A stretch of 32,158 nucleotides of DNA from Chara braunii (Eukaryota > Streptophyta > Charophyceae > Charales > Characeae). Below, in pieces: positions 28,897 to 32,158 of the stretch (its first letter is position 1; each line of letters begins with the position of its first letter). A program made the position numbers and the translations under genes. The stretch covers positions 855,188-887,345 of the forward strand of contig BFEA01000314.1 in the NCBI GenBank assembly GCA_003427395.1. The letters are read 5' to 3'. A model generated the notes under the pieces. That model saw only the letters and a list, made by a program, of their open reading frames with translations, did not search any database and had not been told where the DNA came from.

Positions 28897-29341
28897 CGTT
28901 ATTCTATGGGGGTGAACAGGGTAGTTGACTAGACCCCAAACTTGGTCGCTTATTTTTGTGTACCTGTTTTAAACCACCAGAACTTGGCACAACCATTTTC
29001 TACGATGCAGGCCGTAAGAGTCGAGGGGTCACCAGAGAGAAATGGCTGGCTGCACTAACAGTTGCGAATCAGGATCATTGCGTGTACCTCCCTGTCAAAA
29101 GGTACACCAGCCACGAAGACACAAGATCCGCTAACATATGACATAACTACGTGTTCTCCATACAACTCAAGTAACTCATTTTTTTCCAGGCTCCGGTTAT
29201 GATGTATGTCAAGGGACGCTGGACCGGTTTCCAGCAGGTGCAGCTCCCCACCAATGGAACGGAGCCATCCAAGTACAGGAGTGTAGAGAGAGTGTCTGGT
29301 CTTATCAGCACTCCCTCTACACCCCGTTGTCGATATTTGAT
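28897..29341. other. no recognised gene
   Basis: Short frames only. The segment 29190-29341 has a TTTTTCCAG acceptor-like site and then runs into an A/G tail, so it could be the 3' end of a retroposon of unknown type. Confidence 0.4.
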
Positions 29342-29352
29342 TAAAAAAAAAG

Positions 29353-29386
<34 letters not shown>

Positions 29387-29399
29387 GAAAAGAAAAGAA
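29342..29399. repeat. A-rich tract with (AAAAG)n
   Basis: Two A runs are followed by six AAAAG units. It resembles a decayed poly(A) tail of a plus-strand retroposon. Confidence 0.9.
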
Positions 29400-29714
29400 A
29401 GTGGCGCTGCTTTCTTTTGGTGCACAGAGTGTTTCCAGGGTTGGTAATGGAACAGTCAAAAGTTCTGGTGGTTTGATTGTGTTGTATGTATGCACCGGAA
29501 CCATGAAAGAATGAAAGAATGAAAGAATGGTACCGGTGTGGCTTAGATCACCCCTGCATTGCTCATTTTTCTTGTCTACAAGTACCGGGCCAAAATCTTC
29601 AGTGCCCAGGCCCGGTAGAGGTCCGGTGGGAAAGGGGACCACAATTATTCTTCCTCACGGTGGCACTGTAGATTTTAGGCTCGGGGAAATACGACTTTTG
29701 GTTTTTCAACGTAG

Positions 29715-29850
29715 GTCCGGATGGAGTGGTGGTTTAATGGTGCAGGTCGAGACGTTGCGACGTTTGGGTCATGATGTCGATTCCTGTTTGACACCGATAT
29801 TTAGGGACTGCATCTTCCGAAAGCCAAAAAAAAGAAAAAAAAAAGAATTA
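29715..29850 (+). mobile_element. possible tRNA-headed SINE with A-rich tail
   Basis: An A-box-like TGGTTTAATGG near 29730 is followed about 45 bp later by a B-box-like TGTCGATTCC (about 29776-29785). A 40-bp body and an A-rich tail (29825-29845) come next. Order and spacing suit a SINE. The B box has one mismatch from consensus and no TSD was found. Confidence 0.4.
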
Positions 29851-30719
29851 ATTTCTGAAGCAAAAAGACAGGCATGATTTCAAATAACACAACAAATGAA
29901 GAAGTAGATTTCTAAATGGCATGTTTGCACGAGCTCGATCTGGGATGAATGTGACGGCAAAGGCGGCCATATTGTGTCCAGAAACTACAAATGTGAATAT
30001 GCCTTAAGACTGTCTCATGTTGGACCTCTATCTCAATACATCCTGCACCATGGGTTTTAAATACAATTTTGGCCCAATGTGAAATCGACAAAATGGTTTT
30101 AGCCACTTTTCTGGACTTGTAGGAGGAAGGTTGTCTTCTGGCGTGCGCATATCAAGAAGGACAGCGTTTTCCATGGGGGGCTAAATGAGGCCTCGCCTCA
30201 AGGAAAAGAGAAGACCATGTTTACGCTGCTGGTTCAAAGGACTTTTCAAAGTCCAATACGGGGCCAGACGGCAGGGCACGTCTCTTCCTCAGTTCATGGT
30301 CTTTCAAGAACTCAGCTGCGGAACCCATCTCTTGGGAGTGCAGAACTGGAGGACACTTCCCAGCAGCATTACCAGATTGATCGCTTTGCGCTGTACAAGG
30401 AGCTGTCTCGCTTGGTGGTTCACTGGGGCTCGTTCCACACTCCTGGGGACATCCTCGGGGCCCGAGGACGATTCCTTGGAGTCGCCCGAGGAAATTCCCG
30501 CCTTCGTTCCACTCATCCTCGGAAATGTTCCCCGAGGACGATTCCTCGGGTGCTCCCGCGGCCAGTTGCATATTTCGACACGCGGACGCAGGGGGGGTGG
30601 CGAGGTTGGTCCAGCGGGTTGTGTCCGTGGCGTCGCCCTTGGTCCAGGAGCTGTGGGCGGCGCAAATTCGAATTTACGCGGCGAAAAAAAAAAGGCTACA
30701 AAAACGGCGCACAGTCCCG
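29851..30719. other. no recognised gene; GC-rich right half
   Basis: GC rises sharply after about 30180. The overlapping frames of 110-227 codons at 30185-30868 on both strands look like products of GC-rich sequence, with repeated 'cctcggg/cccgagg' words around 30450-30560. This may be 5' sequence of the transposon at the right end. Confidence 0.4.
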
Positions 30720-30743
30720 GATTCGAATTTCGAAATTCGAATC
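30720..30743. repeat. perfect 24-bp palindrome
   Basis: The 24 bases centred on TTCGAA between 30731 and 30732 are identical on both strands. A shorter related AATTCGAATTTA lies at 30665-30676. Confidence 0.95.
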
Positions 30744-31034
30744 CCAGTAAGCAAATGACGGCGGCGCGGGTGTCCCTTACGGCTGACGGCAGCAACGTTC
30801 GTCGGCGGGACCGTTTCGGTACGGGGTGGCGGCTGTGTGGCTTCTGCTGGCACGCCGAACGTCCATGAATACGTCCGAAGCAGCACGGCTGCTGTCACAC
30901 GATCGCCAACGTTGTGTGCTTCGCTACGTGCACCTTCGCTGTCGACGTGCATGCCGTACAGTCGGGTTTTCACGACGCGCCATCGCTGTTGTTCCCACCG
31001 AAGTCGAGCCTTCTTCACTTGGCGAGGACGAGCG

Positions 31035-32158
31035 ATGGACGTGGATGGGGACGCGGTTAATGACACAGTCAGCAAGGCGGAGAGGGCGGCTGTGGCAGCG
31101 GCCGTGAACATGATACTCATCAGGTGTCAATTGCAGAGGACCGAGGGGAGGATGAGAGCAGCCATTCGCGCACGCCGGAAGAAGACGCTGCAGTCCATTC
31201 ATGTGGACGAAGAGGGCAGTGGTGCCATTTGCGACGCTGTCCTTCAGGTGTGCTATGCCATGGGGTGTGGAGCGTTTCCCAGAGCGACGCCCAGGTGGTG
31301 GATGAAGCGTCGAACAGGGGGGGTGTGGGAGGATCTGCGGCAATGCGACGACGCGACGAAAGACTACTTCAAGGACAAGCTGCGCATGTCGCCACGGGTG
31401 TTCCGGGAGATAGCGGAAACTCTGTCTCCCTTCCTTCAATGGCGTGTCATGTTCTATAGGGATCCCCTCCAGACTGACCTCATCGTAGCGTTCGCTTTGT
31501 ACAGATGGGCGTCGGGGGAGACGTACGAGAGCGGGACATGCAGCTTCGGCATTGGAAGAAAGTCTGGGTTGGTGGCTGTGCGGGATGTTACTTCGGCGTT
31601 GCTGAGTGCGTACCGCGACAAGAAATCGTGGCCAACGGGGCTGCAAAAGGCGGTCGTCTTGTGCGCTTTCGCTGACAAGGGTTTCCCCAACTGCCATGGC
31701 TGCATCGATTGTACCCACATCTTCATCGACAAGCCAGCCAATTGCCCCGGAGAGGACTACTACGACAGAAAACGTCGTTTCTCCGTCCAGGCTCAGGTGG
31801 TCGTCGATCTGAACTTGCGCGTGCTGGATGTGTTCGTCGGATACCTGGGGAGCTGCCACGACGTGAGGATCGTCCACCTGTCCAGTTTGTGGGCGCGTGC
31901 GGAGGCAGGGGAACTTTTCACTGGGCCACCTGTCATGCTGCCTTTCGGTGTGCGAATGAACGACTATCTACTGGGCGACAACGGTTACCCCCCCTCGGAA
32001 TGGGTAGTCGTCCCCTACGACGGTGTATCACAACACCCGTCGGAGATTCGGTTTGACAACAAGCAAAAGACGGTGAGGGGAGCAGTCGAGAGGGCTGTGG
32101 AGGTTGTTCCTTCGCTCCCACAAGACGAACATGGACACGTTGCCGCAGCAATTCGTCG
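31035..32158 (+). CDS. PIF/Harbinger-type DDE transposase, partial, frameshifted
   Basis: A DDE transposase of the PIF/Harbinger class (DDE_Tnp_4), which cuts and pastes DNA elements into 3-bp targets. The frame is open from ATG 31035 to the window end (374 codons). It is also open upstream, with another ATG at 30951, so the start is uncertain. Expected features in order are an N-terminal helical part ('MSPRVFREIAETLSPFLQWR' near residue 118), catalytic Asp225 in 'HGCIDCTHI', 'GSCHDVRI' with Asp276, Asp315 in 'LLGDNGYP' and Glu352 in 'AVERA'. Right after Glu352 the family-typical continuation appears in another frame ('WRLFLRSHKTNMDTLPQQF' from 32098), as if 15-20 bp encoding 'FG.LK' were deleted. 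This copy is probably inactive. Confidence 0.88.
   Translation, partial: MDVDGDAVNDTVSKAERAAVAAAVNMILIRCQLQRTEGRMRAAIRARRKKTLQSIHVDEEGSGAICDAVLQVCYAMGCGAFPRATPRWWMKRRTGGVWEDLRQCDDATKDYFKDKLRMSPRVFREIAETLSPFLQWRVMFYRDPLQTDLIVAFALYRWASGETYESGTCSFGIGRKSGLVAVRDVTSALLSAYRDKKSWPTGLQKAVVLCAFADKGFPNCHGCIDCTHIFIDKPANCPGEDYYDRKRRFSVQAQVVVDLNLRVLDVFVGYLGSCHDVRIVHLSSLWARAEAGELFTGPPVMLPFGVRMNDYLLGDNGYPPSEWVVVPYDGVSQHPSEIRFDNKQKTVRGAVERAVEVVPSLPQDEHGHVAAAIR

Noticed and set aside
30185-30868. 227-codon plus-strand frame before the transposase
   Set aside because: GC-rich stretch with overlapping open frames on both strands, no domain, and an A tract inside. Not supported as a gene.
31106-31120. Reverse complement of CTGATGAG (hammerhead-like core word)
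   Set aside because: It lies inside transposase coding sequence, and no matching GAAA box or stems are present.
30924-31877. 317-codon minus-strand frame at the right end
   Set aside because: Antisense shadow of the GC-rich transposase. The plus-strand frame carries the DDE motifs.
1-32158. CRISPR arrays, operons, prokaryotic ribosome-binding sites
   Set aside because: No regularly spaced repeat-spacer array. The gene content is eukaryotic and the tandem repeats lack unique spacers.

Overview
The window looks nuclear, from a green plant or streptophyte alga with a large, repeat-dense genome. The evidence is a plastid-type monogalactosyldiacylglycerol (MGDG) synthase, plant-like ubiquitin E2 variant exons with GT..AG borders, U6 and U2 spliceosomal RNA copies, tRNA-headed SINE-like repeats, a decayed Helitron and a PIF/Harbinger transposase. 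A charophyte such as Chara would fit, but nothing here proves the species. Gene density is very low and simple repeats are everywhere: GA/CT, GT, A/T and G tracts, and one 0.6 kb polypyrimidine block.

Layout. Positions 494-4607 hold one badly decayed autonomous Helitron on the plus strand. It carries an N-terminal CxxC region, an HUH Rep region, a linker and a PIF1-type helicase, broken by many frameshifts and stops. It is followed by a C/A-rich repeat tract and an unexplained 237-codon open frame. Positions 6100-8560 are AT-rich with no recognised gene. Positions 8.6-17.7 kb are a repeat landscape. It includes an unidentified poly(A)-tailed retroposon with a 15-bp target site duplication (TSD), three SINE-like tRNA-headed elements, foldback/MITE-like elements, long tandem repeats and two hammerhead ribozyme motifs. 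The motif at 16027-16086 is complete and lies in a tandem repeat, as in retrozyme-like elements. The motif at 11624-11684 (minus strand) has a damaged core.

Positions 18.1-21.2 kb hold a tRNA-Gly(UCC)-like sequence, a U6 retropseudogene with a 14-bp TSD, and two exons of a UEV1/MMS2-type gene. The first of these exons is broken by two short tandem duplications and a stop codon. The only clearly intact complete protein gene is the intronless MGDG synthase frame (21552-23528), which lies downstream of the UEV exons on the same strand. No further UEV exon was found, so the synthase may sit inside a UEV intron or in a truncated UEV locus.

Positions 25.9-26.7 kb contain a tandem array of U6-derived units on the minus strand. 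A 3'-truncated U2 retropseudogene with a 9-bp TSD follows at 27.1 kb. The right end (31035 to the window edge) is a PIF/Harbinger transposase with its acidic residues in place but an apparent frameshifting deletion just after the catalytic Glu. It runs off the window and is easy to miss in an ORF list.

Taken together, the genes do not form a pathway. The common thread is RNA-mediated copying: several poly(A)-tailed copies with TSDs (U6, U2 and an unknown RNA), many tRNA-headed repeats, self-cleaving RNA motifs and possibly an intronless gene copy. This implies active LINE-type reverse transcription in this lineage, although no LINE is visible in the window.
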